A stretch of DNA of 64,000 nucleotides from an uncultured Prevotellaceae bacterium (GTDB lineage Bacteria > Bacteroidota > Bacteroidia > Bacteroidales > Bacteroidaceae), in assembly GCA_946415365.1 (NCBI GenBank), contig CAMKSE010000005.1, positions 62,001 through 126,000 on the forward strand. Reading direction: 5' to 3'. The translations under genes and the position numbers were made by a program. The notes under the pieces were generated by a model, which was not told where the DNA came from, did not search any database, and saw only the letters and a program-made list of their open reading frames with translations. Shown here in pieces: positions 8,000 through 16,641 of this stretch (positions are counted from its first letter, which is position 1; each line of letters starts with the position of its first letter).

Positions 8000-9016
8000 T
8001 TATTTCACCAGGATCTTTCTTGTCCTGTCCCCCTCTTTCACGATGTAGATACCCTTTGGCAGACAGGCGTCGTTAGGCATCTGTCTTCCGCTGAGGTCGT
8101 AGATGGCATTTGGCCTGTCGCCATCTCTTAAAACTTTGATGACGCTCACGTCAGAAGGATTATCATCCGTAGCGTTCTCCTTGACGTTGGCTGTGTCAAA
8201 GTTCTGCTTACCGCCTGAGTATTTGATGGTGCCGTAAGTCTTGATACACTTGTCACCCACGTCACTGATGGTCAGCGTGCCATTGATCATGTATAGGTTT
8301 CCACTGTTCTCGTCCTCATGGTCCTTGGTCGTGCCGGTAGCCACCGAGTCCTTCAGTTCCACCTGTATGCCGTCGTCCTCCACACCACTGATATTCACCG
8401 TGCCGCTGTTCATGAGCAGATACTCTTGACAGTGTATACCGTCTTTCTTCGCACCGGTGATGTTGAGTGTGCAGTTCTTTATTTCTACATACTCCTTGCT
8501 GAAGATGGCGTGGCGGTAATTGCTGGAAACGTTCAGCGTACCCTTGCCCACGAACTCCGTATGACCTTTTGAGTGGAAGCATCCCTTCGAAGTGGTGTCA
8601 GCTACACCGTCTGAAAGCGTATTGACGGTGTTGGCAGTCATGCTAACCTTGATGCGCTTGCCATTCTTCACGTGGATGGCCGAGCTGTCGGGATTGCAGA
8701 TGGTCACGCCATCGAGGCGAAGTGTTGCTTTGTACTCACCCGTCAGGTAGAACATGCCTTTTTCCGTTGCGCCCTTGAGGGCATAGATGATCTCACCAGT
8801 GGTCTTGTCGCTGACGGTGGGTGCCTGTACGAGCTTCACGATCGGCGACTCGCCACTCTCGCAAGTAACATAGTCTTTCACAGCGTCTGGAATCGTCACT
8901 GTAGCCTTTGTGCCGTCATAGTTGACGTTTACTACATATGTAGTCTTTGTATCGGCAATGGCAGCCGTACTACCCAGTACAGCTGCCAATAATATGTATA
9001 AAAATTTGAGTTTCAA
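8000..9016 (-). CDS. Secreted carbohydrate-binding-domain-type repeat protein
   Basis: The 338-residue protein has a signal peptide (MKLKFLYILLAAVLGSTAAIA). Its middle (about 95-250) is made of short parallel-beta-like repeats such as LNVSSNYRHAIFSKEYVEI and GTVNISGVEDDGIQV. This matches the family labelled carbohydrate-binding domain-containing in Bacteroidetes. The C-terminus AIYDLSGRQ followed by GIYIVKEGDRTRKILVK is the short sorting-like tail common on Prevotella secreted proteins, suggesting export through the type IX system. Ligand unknown. It lies 33 bases downstream of the lipoprotein gene and 17 upstream of the redoxin gene, so the three may form an operon. Confidence 0.65.
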   Translation of the reverse strand: MKLKFLYILLAAVLGSTAAIADTKTTYVVNVNYDGTKATVTIPDAVKDYVTCESGESPIVKLVQAPTVSDKTTGEIIYALKGATEKGMFYLTGEYKATLRLDGVTICNPDSSAIHVKNGKRIKVSMTANTVNTLSDGVADTTSKGCFHSKGHTEFVGKGTLNVSSNYRHAIFSKEYVEIKNCTLNITGAKKDGIHCQEYLLMNSGTVNISGVEDDGIQVELKDSVATGTTKDHEDENSGNLYMINGTLTISDVGDKCIKTYGTIKYSGGKQNFDTANVKENATDDNPSDVSVIKVLRDGDRPNAIYDLSGRQMPNDACLPKGIYIVKEGDRTRKILVK

Positions 9017-9049
9017 ACTATAAACAATAAACTGTAAACTATCAACTAA

Positions 9050-9595
9050 TTAGAGTCCCAGTGCATCCTTAGCCTTGTCAGCGGCAGCATCTACGGCCTC
9101 ACCTGCAGCGTCCTTGGCAGCGTCGGCAGCCTCGTTGGCCTTGTCGGCAGCAGCGTCGGCAACATCCTCTGCAGCGCCCTCGATGGCCTCACCAGCGGCA
9201 CCAACGGCCGATGACAGACCGCTCACGATAGCGTCTGCGGGAGCATCAGTCAGCGCACTGATAGCAGCGTTGATGGTCTCATTCTCACCAGCGAAAGCCT
9301 TAATCTTCTCAGCATTCTCCTTCAGGAAGTCCTGAATCTTAGTCACATACTCTTTGGCCACCTCGGGGTTGTTGCCAACGAACTCCTTGATTTTCTCCTG
9401 AACGGCGGCGAGCACCTCCTGGAACTTACCGGCATCCTGAGCCTCAATCTGCTCTGACAGGGCTGAAGTGATTTCGCTCACTGCTGCCTCAATGTCCACA
9501 CCCTCAGCCTCGGCTGCTGGAGCCTGAGCCTTGTTAGTACATGCTGCAAACCCGATGGCAATCATGGCCACCACTGCAAATAATACCTTTTTCAT
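9050..9595 (-). CDS. Alanine-rich helical lipoprotein
   Basis: The 181-residue protein has a lipobox (IGFAAC, Cys19) and is otherwise almost wholly helical. Residues 33-120 form a charged helical region. The last 50 or so residues consist of repeated Ala/Asp/Lys units like AADKANEAADAAKDAAGEA, a pattern of roughly 11 residues reminiscent of LEA or apolipoprotein amphipathic helices. No family is recognised with certainty. It is likely anchored in a membrane leaflet and extends a helical stalk into the periplasm or outside, which is inference. A -7 element at 9665-9672 gives it its own promoter. Confidence 0.7.
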   Translation of the reverse strand: MKKVLFAVVAMIAIGFAACTNKAQAPAAEAEGVDIEAAVSEITSALSEQIEAQDAGKFQEVLAAVQEKIKEFVGNNPEVAKEYVTKIQDFLKENAEKIKAFAGENETINAAISALTDAPADAIVSGLSSAVGAAGEAIEGAAEDVADAAADKANEAADAAKDAAGEAVDAAADKAKDALGL

Positions 9596-9664
9596 AATGC
9601 TTTCAATTTAAATTAAACACTAACTGTAACCGTATACAGATTACTCTCTCTTGATTTTCGGCAA

Positions 9665-9672
9665 CAAAATTA
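9665..9672 (-). promoter_or_regulatory. -7 element for the helical lipoprotein gene
   Basis: Reverse strand TAATTTTG matches TAnnTTTG, about 70 bases upstream of the start. Confidence 0.45.
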
Positions 9673-9724
9673 CACCTTTTTTGAATAACTCATTGCATCC
9701 CGATGTTTTTTTTTAGTTTTTTTG

Positions 9725-9732
9725 TACTTTTG
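9725..9732 (+). promoter_or_regulatory. -7 element for the SulP transporter
   Basis: TACTTTTG ends 31 bases before the ATG at 9764; a T-rich stretch fills the -33 area. Confidence 0.5.
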
Positions 9733-9763
9733 CACCTGTTTTTCAAGATAACAATACGATAAG

Positions 9764-11467
9764 ATGACATCATTAACATTTCAGCCGAAACTGTTTTCGG
9801 CTTTGAGGCATTACGATCGCCGCCAGTTCACGACCGACCTTCTGGCAGGCATCATTGTGGGCATCGTTGCCCTTCCGTTGGCGATTGCCTTCGGTATCGC
9901 GTCAGGTGTGACGCCAGAGAAAGGTATTATCACCGCCATCGTGGCAGGTCTCATCATCTCCGTCCTCGGAGGTTCAAAAGTTCAGATAGGAGGTCCTACA
10001 GGCGCATTTATCATCATCATCTACGGCATCATCCAGCAGTATGGCTTCGAGGGACTGACCATTGCTACGCTCATGGCTGGTGTGTTCCTCATCATGTTTG
10101 GTGTGCTCCATCTGGGTACTATCATCAAGTACATCCCGTACCCTATCGTCGTGGGTTTCACCTCGGGTATCGCCCTCACCATTTTCACCACACAGATCAA
10201 GGACCTGCTCGGACTCTCCATGGCCATTGTGCCCTCCGACTTCATTGAGAAGTGGATAGCCTACTTCCAGGCCTTTGACACTATTGAGCGCTGGAGTGCC
10301 GGCATTGGCATTGCCTCTGTGGCCATCATCGCCCTCTGGCCGAAGATAGCCAAGTTCAACAGCGTGCTGTCAAAACTCCCCGGCTCCCTCATCGCCATCA
10401 TCCTCATGACTGTTGCTGCCCTTTTGCTCCGCCAGTATGCCGGCGTCACCACCATCGAGACCATCGGCGACCGCTTCTCAATATCCTCTACACTGCCTGG
10501 AGCCGTAGTGCCAGACCTCACTTGGGACGTTGTCAAGAGTCTTGTGTCACCAGCCATCACCATCGCCATCCTCGGAGCCATCGAGTCGCTGCTCTCAGCC
10601 ACTGTGGCCGACGGTGTCATTGGCGACCGTCATTGCTCCAACACAGAGCTCATTGCCCAGGGTGTGGCCAACCTTGCCAGCCCCATCTTCGGAGGCATCC
10701 CCGCTACGGGAGCCATTGCCCGCACGATGACCAACATCAACAACGGCGGCCGCACTCCCGTTGCTGGCATCATCCACGCTGCTGTGCTGCTGCTCATTTT
10801 CCTCTTCCTCATGCCCCTGGCACAATACATCCCCATGGCCTGTCTGGCCGGTGTACTCGTCATCGTCAGCTATAATATGAGCGGCTGGCGTTCGTTCCTC
10901 AGCATCCTCAAGAACCCCAAGAGTGACGTTATCGTGCTTTGGGTTACCTTCTTGCTCACCGTCATCTTTGACCTTACCATCGCCATCGAGGTAGGCCTGC
11001 TCTGTGCTTGCCTGCTCTTTATGAGACGTATGGCTGAGACTACCGACGTGAAGGTCATCTCGCAGGAGATCAATCCTGAGGAGGAAGACAGCGACTTTCA
11101 GCTCGGTAACCTCGAGCACCTCACCATCCCCGATGGTGTGGAGGTCTACGAGATCAATGGTCCCTATTTCTTCGGAGCCGGCAATCGTTTTGAGGAGGTC
11201 ATGGGAGCCCTGCGTCATCAGCGCCAGATGCCCCGTGTGCGTATCATCCGCATGCGAAAGGTTCCGTTTGTTGACTCCACGGGCATCCACAACCTCACGA
11301 ACCTTTGTCTCATGTCGCAGGCAGAAGGCATCCAGGTGGTGCTCTCAGGTGTCAACCCCACGGTGCAGGCCGTCCTCCATAAATCGGGCTTCGACACGAT
11401 GTTGGGTTCCGACAATATCTGTTCCCACATCAATATCGCCCTCGATCGCGCAAAACAATTACTATAA
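9764..11467 (+). CDS. SulP family anion transporter with STAS domain
   Basis: The 567-residue protein has 10-14 hydrophobic segments to about residue 420 and a cytoplasmic STAS domain at about 455-560. SulP signatures are visible: the N-terminal DLLAGIIVGIVALPLAIAFG, GGSKVQIGGPTGAF, and NTELIAQGVANLASPIFGG followed by ATGAIART. The STAS loop is VPFVDSTGIHNL. SulP proteins carry sulfate, bicarbonate or other anions; GGPTGAF-type members in anaerobes cannot be assigned a substrate by eye. It is monocistronic, with its own promoter and a strong terminator. Confidence 0.88.
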   Translation: MTSLTFQPKLFSALRHYDRRQFTTDLLAGIIVGIVALPLAIAFGIASGVTPEKGIITAIVAGLIISVLGGSKVQIGGPTGAFIIIIYGIIQQYGFEGLTIATLMAGVFLIMFGVLHLGTIIKYIPYPIVVGFTSGIALTIFTTQIKDLLGLSMAIVPSDFIEKWIAYFQAFDTIERWSAGIGIASVAIIALWPKIAKFNSVLSKLPGSLIAIILMTVAALLLRQYAGVTTIETIGDRFSISSTLPGAVVPDLTWDVVKSLVSPAITIAILGAIESLLSATVADGVIGDRHCSNTELIAQGVANLASPIFGGIPATGAIARTMTNINNGGRTPVAGIIHAAVLLLIFLFLMPLAQYIPMACLAGVLVIVSYNMSGWRSFLSILKNPKSDVIVLWVTFLLTVIFDLTIAIEVGLLCACLLFMRRMAETTDVKVISQEINPEEEDSDFQLGNLEHLTIPDGVEVYEINGPYFFGAGNRFEEVMGALRHQRQMPRVRIIRMRKVPFVDSTGIHNLTNLCLMSQAEGIQVVLSGVNPTVQAVLHKSGFDTMLGSDNICSHINIALDRAKQLL

Positions 11468-11505
11468 AAATAAGAATCCCGCCAGTTCAGCGGGATTCTT
11501 ATTTT
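11467..11505. terminator. Bidirectional terminator after the SulP gene
   Basis: AAAAATAAGAATCCCGC, short loop, GCGGGATTCTTATTTT: a 16-17 bp stem with A and T tracts either side. It serves the SulP gene and the convergent transglutaminase-like gene. Confidence 0.85.
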
Positions 11506-11510
11506 AATCA

Positions 11511-12419
11511 TTATAGGGGAAGCCAATGAGTAAATGAGAAGAGCTGTTCAGTCATATCGAAATTGGCAAGAGAGGATTGTTCGTTAGATCTATAGAATTC
11601 TCCATTCTCATACTTATTATGACTATCTCGTGTAGGGTCAAGAAGCAGCCAACGATTGTCGGCAAATGCTGCAACAACAACATGATTGGTTTTTGGCTTG
11701 ACATTTTCTATGTCTATCATTTGTCCTGGCTTTGCCAGATAACAAGCCAACTGTTGTGCTGGTATATTCAAAGCACGCAGTAATGATACACAGAGACTTA
11801 CGTAGCCACGACACGTGGTGTGTCGGCGTTTAATCACGGCGAGAGAAGAATCATCCTGACGTTCTTTGGCTTGAAGTTCATCGTAGTCATAGAAGAGGTA
11901 ACGAGCGACGAACTTGTATACTGCCAATACCCTAAGATAATTGTCCTCTGGGCATTTCTTCGCAATCTTTGCTGCAGTATTTTTGATAACCTCTTCATCG
12001 CTCTGGAAATAATTAGTTGCTTTAACCCAATATTGTAGAGATGCTTCGTCTTTAGCGATTCTTTTGAGTTTATTTATGTTATAGATATAAGCTGGTGTAT
12101 TGTGAAAAATGGCATTGCGTACATTGACAGAAATAGGAATACGTATGTAAGATGAATAGTTATCGGTACCAGGAATGTGCCTACACAGTGAAAGGACCTG
12201 ATTGGTATGAGGTAAGATGCTGAGGTCATACCCTCCATCTGAGTCTTGTTTTAAAACAGTCTGCTTACCGTATCCGTCAGATGACACACCTACCAGGTTG
12301 CGACCTCGCAACAGTTTCGACTTTCGCAGGAAGAACAATTTGTTCCCCCTGATTGCGAGTCGGACAGATGCCTTGTGATAATATGAAGAACAGAATTTCC
12401 GTGTGATATCGTTATTCAT
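11511..12419 (-). CDS. Transglutaminase-like domain protein
   Basis: The 302-residue protein lacks a signal peptide. The C-terminal half has a transglutaminase-like (papain-fold) triad: Cys203 in TTCRGYVSLCVSLLRALNIPA, His246 in TNHVVVAAF and Asp261 in RWLLLDPTRDS, in family order and spacing. The N-terminal 130 residues are not recognised. Such proteins may be proteases, amidases or protein crosslinkers; the substrate is unknown. It follows glmM by 18 bases and may be its distal operon partner. Codon use looks more A/T-rich than that of glmM, so horizontal origin is possible. Confidence 0.72.
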   Translation of the reverse strand: MNNDITRKFCSSYYHKASVRLAIRGNKLFFLRKSKLLRGRNLVGVSSDGYGKQTVLKQDSDGGYDLSILPHTNQVLSLCRHIPGTDNYSSYIRIPISVNVRNAIFHNTPAYIYNINKLKRIAKDEASLQYWVKATNYFQSDEEVIKNTAAKIAKKCPEDNYLRVLAVYKFVARYLFYDYDELQAKERQDDSSLAVIKRRHTTCRGYVSLCVSLLRALNIPAQQLACYLAKPGQMIDIENVKPKTNHVVVAAFADNRWLLLDPTRDSHNKYENGEFYRSNEQSSLANFDMTEQLFSFTHWLPL

Positions 12420-12437
12420 AATATGCAGTGTACATGC

Positions 12438-13826
12438 TTACTGCATGTCGTAGACTACCTGCATAAGCTGTTTGCCGAGGTTGTCAGCCTGCTCTATGGT
12501 TTGGGCCTCGCTGTAGACACGGATGATGGGCTCGGTATTCGACTTGCGCAGGTGTACCCAACGGTCGGGGAAGTCAATCTTTACACCGTCGATGTCGTTG
12601 ACCGTGGCGCTGTTGTCCTTGGCAAACATCTCCTTCACCTTCACGAGGATGGCGTCTACATCGGTCTCGGGTGTGAGGTCGATGCGGTTCTTGGCTATCT
12701 GGTAGTCAGGGAAGGTAGAGCGCAACTGTGAGACTGTGCAGCCCTTATGGGCGAGGCTAGAGAGGAACAAGGCGATGCCCACAAGGGCGTCGCGGCCGTA
12801 GTGGCTCTCGGGATAGATGACACCGCCGTTGCCTTCGCCGCCGATGACGGCTCCCACTTCCTTCATCTTTGTGGTGACGTTGACCTCACCGACGGCTGAT
12901 GCAAAGTACTGACCGCCGTGACGGCTGGTGACGTCGCGTAGGGCGCGGGTGGAGGAAAGGTTGGAAACGGTGTTACCCGTGGTGTGGGTCAGCACATAAT
13001 CTGCGACGCTGACGAGGGTGTATTCCTCACCGAACATGACACCGTCTTCGCAGATGAAGGCCAGACGGTCTACGTCGGGGTCAACCACGATGCCGAGGTC
13101 GAAGCCGCCTTCCTTGATACGCTTCATAATGCCGTGGAGGTTTTTTTCCAGCGGCTCGGGGTTGTGGGCGAAGTCGCCCGTGCAGTCGCCGTTGAGGATC
13201 TCGTAGTCGATGCCGAGAGCCTGGAAGAACTCAGGCAGGATGATACCTCCTACGGAGTTGATAGTGTCGGCACAGACACGGAACTTGCGCTGACGGATGG
13301 CCTCCACGTCGACAAGCTGCAGCTGGAGCACGGCGTCGATATGGCGGCGGTTATATGTGTCGTCGATGGTGCATGTACCCAGACGGTCCACTTCTGCGTA
13401 TTCAAAGTCCTCGGCCTCGGCGATGCGGAGCACCTCAGCTCCGTCGGCTGCGGTAAGGAACTCGCCCTCGTTATTGAGCAGTTTTAGGGCGTTCCACTGA
13501 CGGGGGTTATGCGAGGCGGTGATGATGATGCCACCATCGGCTCCCGACATGCGTACGGCAAGCTCAGTGGTAGGCGTTGTGGCATAGCCGATGTCGATTA
13601 CGTCGAAGCCCATGCCCATGAGGGTGCCTACAACGACGTTGCGCACCATGAGACCAGAGATGCGGCCATCGCGTCCGACAACAATCTTACCATGTTTGCC
13701 GGATGTGCCGGAAATAAATGTGGCGTAGGCCGTGGTGAACTTTACGATGTCAAGAGGATTCAGTGTATCGCCGGTATGTCCGCCTATTGTACCACGGATA
13801 CCGGATATGGATTTAATCAATGTCAT
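12438..13826 (-). CDS. glmM: Phosphoglucosamine mutase
   Basis: The 462-residue protein belongs to the alpha-D-phosphohexomutase superfamily. It shows the phosphoserine loop TASHNPRQWNALK (Ser105), the metal-binding VDPDVDRLAFI near 245, the sugar-binding GEGNGGVIYP near 330 and the phosphate-binding SNTEPIIRVYSEA near the C-terminus. GlmM converts glucosamine-6-phosphate to glucosamine-1-phosphate for UDP-GlcNAc, hence peptidoglycan and LPS. Assignment to GlmM over phosphomannomutase rests on resemblance to the Bacteroidales GlmM form and is good but not certain. It lies 27 bases downstream of the DUF4827 gene. Confidence 0.85.
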   Translation of the reverse strand: MTLIKSISGIRGTIGGHTGDTLNPLDIVKFTTAYATFISGTSGKHGKIVVGRDGRISGLMVRNVVVGTLMGMGFDVIDIGYATTPTTELAVRMSGADGGIIITASHNPRQWNALKLLNNEGEFLTAADGAEVLRIAEAEDFEYAEVDRLGTCTIDDTYNRRHIDAVLQLQLVDVEAIRQRKFRVCADTINSVGGIILPEFFQALGIDYEILNGDCTGDFAHNPEPLEKNLHGIMKRIKEGGFDLGIVVDPDVDRLAFICEDGVMFGEEYTLVSVADYVLTHTTGNTVSNLSSTRALRDVTSRHGGQYFASAVGEVNVTTKMKEVGAVIGGEGNGGVIYPESHYGRDALVGIALFLSSLAHKGCTVSQLRSTFPDYQIAKNRIDLTPETDVDAILVKVKEMFAKDNSATVNDIDGVKIDFPDRWVHLRKSNTEPIIRVYSEAQTIEQADNLGKQLMQVVYDMQ

Positions 13827-13853
13827 TGTATATACGTTTTACGAATTTACGAT

Positions 13854-14477
13854 TTACAACTCGCGTTGGTAGGTGATGGTGTAGAAGTAGGGCTGCACGT
13901 AGGATGAGGCGTAGGCATGCCCCTGAGTGTGGGGCAGTATCAGACGCACCTTGGCGCACATCTCGTCCATCGCTTGCGGACGGCCCACCTTAACATATGT
14001 CAGTGGAATGAGCCAGCCTGCGGGTACCGAGGCGCCATATGCTGTCGACATCATGCCGCTGATGAAGGTGGCGGAATAGGAACCACCGCTGCGGGTGACG
14101 GTCATACGGTCAGGGACGGAGGATAAACCTGTGGTGTTGTTCCAGTTGGTCGTCGTGTCGTTAAGGATGTCGAACTCCGTAAAGCGACAGTCGATGGTGA
14201 GACTCTCGCCATCCTTGACATGCTCACCGCAGCCTTCGCGGATGATCTGCATGTAGATGCCGCTCTTGTCGAGTTTCACGAACTCGCGACGCTCAACGTC
14301 GGTCTTGTAGCCGTTCTGCTTGAACTGATCTTCGGAGATGACGGTGAATGCGGAGTCGTTGATGAACTTCGATATGGCGTTGCGCTCTTTCTCCTTCTTG
14401 TCACCGTAGGTCTCGTAGTCGTTGCAACTGGAGAACAGTGCCACTACAGCTATGATTATCAGTAAAAACTTCTTCAT
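13854..14477 (-). CDS. DUF4827 lipoprotein (FKBP-like)
   Basis: Start at ATG 14477 gives a 207-residue lipoprotein, MKKFLLIII with Cys18 in LFSSC. The frame is open further upstream, but a -7 element at 14486-14493 places transcription inside that extension. The C-terminal part (residues 75-205) resembles a peptidyl-prolyl isomerase-like fold: DGESLTIDCRFTEFD, then GWLIPLTYVKVG and KVRLILPHTQGHAYA. These match DUF4827, a Bacteroidales family of FKBP-like lipoproteins. Activity is unproven. Confidence 0.72.
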   Translation of the reverse strand: MKKFLLIIIAVVALFSSCNDYETYGDKKEKERNAISKFINDSAFTVISEDQFKQNGYKTDVERREFVKLDKSGIYMQIIREGCGEHVKDGESLTIDCRFTEFDILNDTTTNWNNTTGLSSVPDRMTVTRSGGSYSATFISGMMSTAYGASVPAGWLIPLTYVKVGRPQAMDEMCAKVRLILPHTQGHAYASSYVQPYFYTITYQREL

Positions 14478-14485
14478 TTCGGTTG

Positions 14486-14493
14486 CAAAGATA
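14486..14493 (-). promoter_or_regulatory. -7 element for the DUF4827 gene
   Basis: Reverse strand TATCTTTG ends 9 bases before the ATG at 14477, implying a very short or leaderless transcript. Confidence 0.45.
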
Positions 14494-14557
14494 CGAAAAA
14501 CATTGAACATGGAACGTGGTACGCTGAACATTTTTTCGTACCTTGTCATTTTTTTAA

Positions 14558-15592
14558 CTATTTTAGCATCTCAGCATAGGCGATGATGGCGCGGCGGACT
14601 GTTTCCACGGCTTCCTCCATTGTCATGTCGAGGTGGCCGCCGGAGGCGTTGAGGTGGCCACCACCGTTGAAGAACTCGGATGCCATTTTGTTGCAGGGGA
14701 ACTGATCGACGGAGCGCAGACTCACCCAGATGAGGTTTTTCTTCTCTGTGTCCTCGCGAAGGGAGATGGAAAGGCGCAGACCTTTTATCTGCTGAGGGAT
14801 GTTTACCAGTCCTTCGGCATCGCCCTTTATGAAGTGGAAGCGCCGCAACTCGTCTTTGTTAATCGTGTAGTAGGCGGTGTGGTACTCGGGCAGGTAGGTG
14901 AGTTTCTCGTACATCACGTAGCCCATCAGACGGATGCGGTCCTCGGAGTAGTTGTGATAGACGTTTCGGTAGATGCGGTCCTTGTCGATGTGCTTCGTGA
15001 GCAGTTCGCCGATGATGAAGTAGATCTCGGGACGGCTGCTGTTGTAGAGGAAGCCGCCGGTGTCGGTCATCATGCCACAATAGACAGGTATGGCGAACTG
15101 ACGCCCGAGACTCTTGAAACCGTCCATCTGCCAGACGATGCGGAACACCAGTTCGCTGGTGCTGCTGGCTTCGGGGTGGGAGATGGAGAGCACTGCCGGC
15201 ACGGTGGGGTCGAGATGGTGGTCGATGAGTACTTTCGGGGCAGGCGTGCTTACGAGCGCAGACTCCATGTCGCTGACGCGGCTAGTGGCGTTGAAATCGA
15301 GGCAGAACACGAGGTCGGCAATCTTGAAGAGCATGTCGCACTTCTCTTTGTGCTTGTCGTAACGCACAATCTTCTCCGTGTTGGGTAGCCACATCAGGAA
15401 GTCGGGGAACTGGTCGGGCACGACGATTGTTGGCTCTTTCCCACGCGAGCGCAGGTACTCCGCCCAGCCTAAACAAGAGCCGATGGCATCGCCGTCGGGA
15501 CTCTTGTGGCAGGTGATGAGAATGATATCCGCAGTGGTAATCAGCTGATCCAGCTGGCTTAGTTGCGCTTCATTAAGAATATCAATAATCAT
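14558..15592 (-). CDS. DHH/DHHA1 phosphoesterase, NrnA-like oligoribonuclease/pAp phosphatase
   Basis: The 344-residue protein has the DHH domain motifs SPDGDAIGS (about 31-39), LDFNATSR near 100 and VLIDHHLDP near 122. The C-terminal DHHA1 substrate-binding motif is GGGHLNASGGHL near 315. Length and layout fit NrnA, which degrades 2-5 nt RNAs and removes the 3' phosphate of pAp. Its start codon shares one base with the stop of the upstream nucleotidyltransferase gene (TAATG), implying translational coupling. Confidence 0.85.
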   Translation of the reverse strand: MIIDILNEAQLSQLDQLITTADIILITCHKSPDGDAIGSCLGWAEYLRSRGKEPTIVVPDQFPDFLMWLPNTEKIVRYDKHKEKCDMLFKIADLVFCLDFNATSRVSDMESALVSTPAPKVLIDHHLDPTVPAVLSISHPEASSTSELVFRIVWQMDGFKSLGRQFAIPVYCGMMTDTGGFLYNSSRPEIYFIIGELLTKHIDKDRIYRNVYHNYSEDRIRLMGYVMYEKLTYLPEYHTAYYTINKDELRRFHFIKGDAEGLVNIPQQIKGLRLSISLREDTEKKNLIWVSLRSVDQFPCNKMASEFFNGGGHLNASGGHLDMTMEEAVETVRRAIIAYAEMLK

Positions 15593-16533
15593 TAGAAAAG
15601 TTTGTTCGGGTAAACGCCCTCGTCGACAAGCTGCTGGATGCGGGCGACGGTGGACTCACGGTCGGCGGCATAGGTCACACCGAACCATTTGCTGGTGGTG
15701 TCGAGCACCTCGACGGTAGCTGTGCCTTCAGTGATGAGCTTGTTGACCATCAGAGGGATGAAGAACTCTGCCTTCAGGTTCTCCATGTTCTTCGGGTCGC
15801 TGAGGAACACTTTGAACTCTTCCTCGGAGTAGTTGAAGTAGTCGGGTGTGAAACCCCACATGTTCATGGAGACGGGCGTGTTGTCGTCGACAATCACCCA
15901 TTGGCCTTCTTCGTCCTTGTAACGGATAGGCTCGGTTGCTGCGCCGGCATTTGAGCCGTCGGCAGCACAGCGAACGATTTCCGTGCGCTCGACGACGGTG
16001 GTCAGATGACCCTTCTCGTTCTTCGAGCAGATGCCACGGGCCACGGTGCCGTTCTCGCTGAGGGTGTTGCCTACGCGGAAACCTACCATAGCGTACTGGT
16101 TCTTGGCACCCTCGGGCAGCTCGGAGAGGAACTTGCCGATGACCATGAAGGCGTCGCGGTTGTAGAAATCGTCGCAGTTGATGACGCAGAAGGGTTCTTT
16201 GATGACGTCCTTGCCCATGAGTACGGCGTGGTTCGTGCCCCACGGCTTCTGACGGCCTTCGGGTACGCTGAAGCCCTCAGGCAGTGCGTCGAGGCCCTGG
16301 AAGCAGAGCTCGCAGGGGATATGTCCCTCGTACTTGGCGAGAATCTGGGTGCGGAACTGCTCCTCGAAATCCTTGCGGATCACCCATACGATCTTGCCGA
16401 AACCAGCCTGAATGGCGTCGTAGATACTATAGTCCATGATGGTCTCTCCGTTGGGGCCCAGACCGTCGAGTTGTTTCAGACCGCCATAGCGGCTGCCCAT
16501 ACCTGCTGCAAGCAGAAATAATGTCGGTTTCAT
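15592..16533 (-). CDS. Sugar nucleotidyltransferase family protein
   Basis: The 313-residue protein begins MKPTLFLLAAGMGSRYGGLKQ, the GxGxR-Lys signature of nucleoside triphosphate sugar-phosphate transferases. It also has PWGTNHAVL near 96 and the metal-site VINCDDFYNRDAF near 117. The family makes NDP-sugars; this subgroup is common and uncharacterised in Bacteroidetes, so the sugar is not assigned. It is the first gene of the minus-strand operon leading to nrnA, with a -7 element at 16569-16576. Confidence 0.82.
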   Translation of the reverse strand: MKPTLFLLAAGMGSRYGGLKQLDGLGPNGETIMDYSIYDAIQAGFGKIVWVIRKDFEEQFRTQILAKYEGHIPCELCFQGLDALPEGFSVPEGRQKPWGTNHAVLMGKDVIKEPFCVINCDDFYNRDAFMVIGKFLSELPEGAKNQYAMVGFRVGNTLSENGTVARGICSKNEKGHLTTVVERTEIVRCAADGSNAGAATEPIRYKDEEGQWVIVDDNTPVSMNMWGFTPDYFNYSEEEFKVFLSDPKNMENLKAEFFIPLMVNKLITEGTATVEVLDTTSKWFGVTYAADRESTVARIQQLVDEGVYPNKLF

Positions 16534-16568
16534 AATGTGTTATTTTGGGTTATATTCGAATTTGCGTG

Positions 16569-16576
16569 CAAAGATA
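16569..16576 (-). promoter_or_regulatory. -7 element for the nucleotidyltransferase-nrnA operon
   Basis: Reverse strand TATCTTTG, 36 bases upstream of the start codon. Confidence 0.5.
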
Positions 16577-16641
16577 CAACTTTTTTCCAAGACATACTAA
16601 TTTTTTTTAGACAAAGTAACATAATAAAGAAGATACGATAT

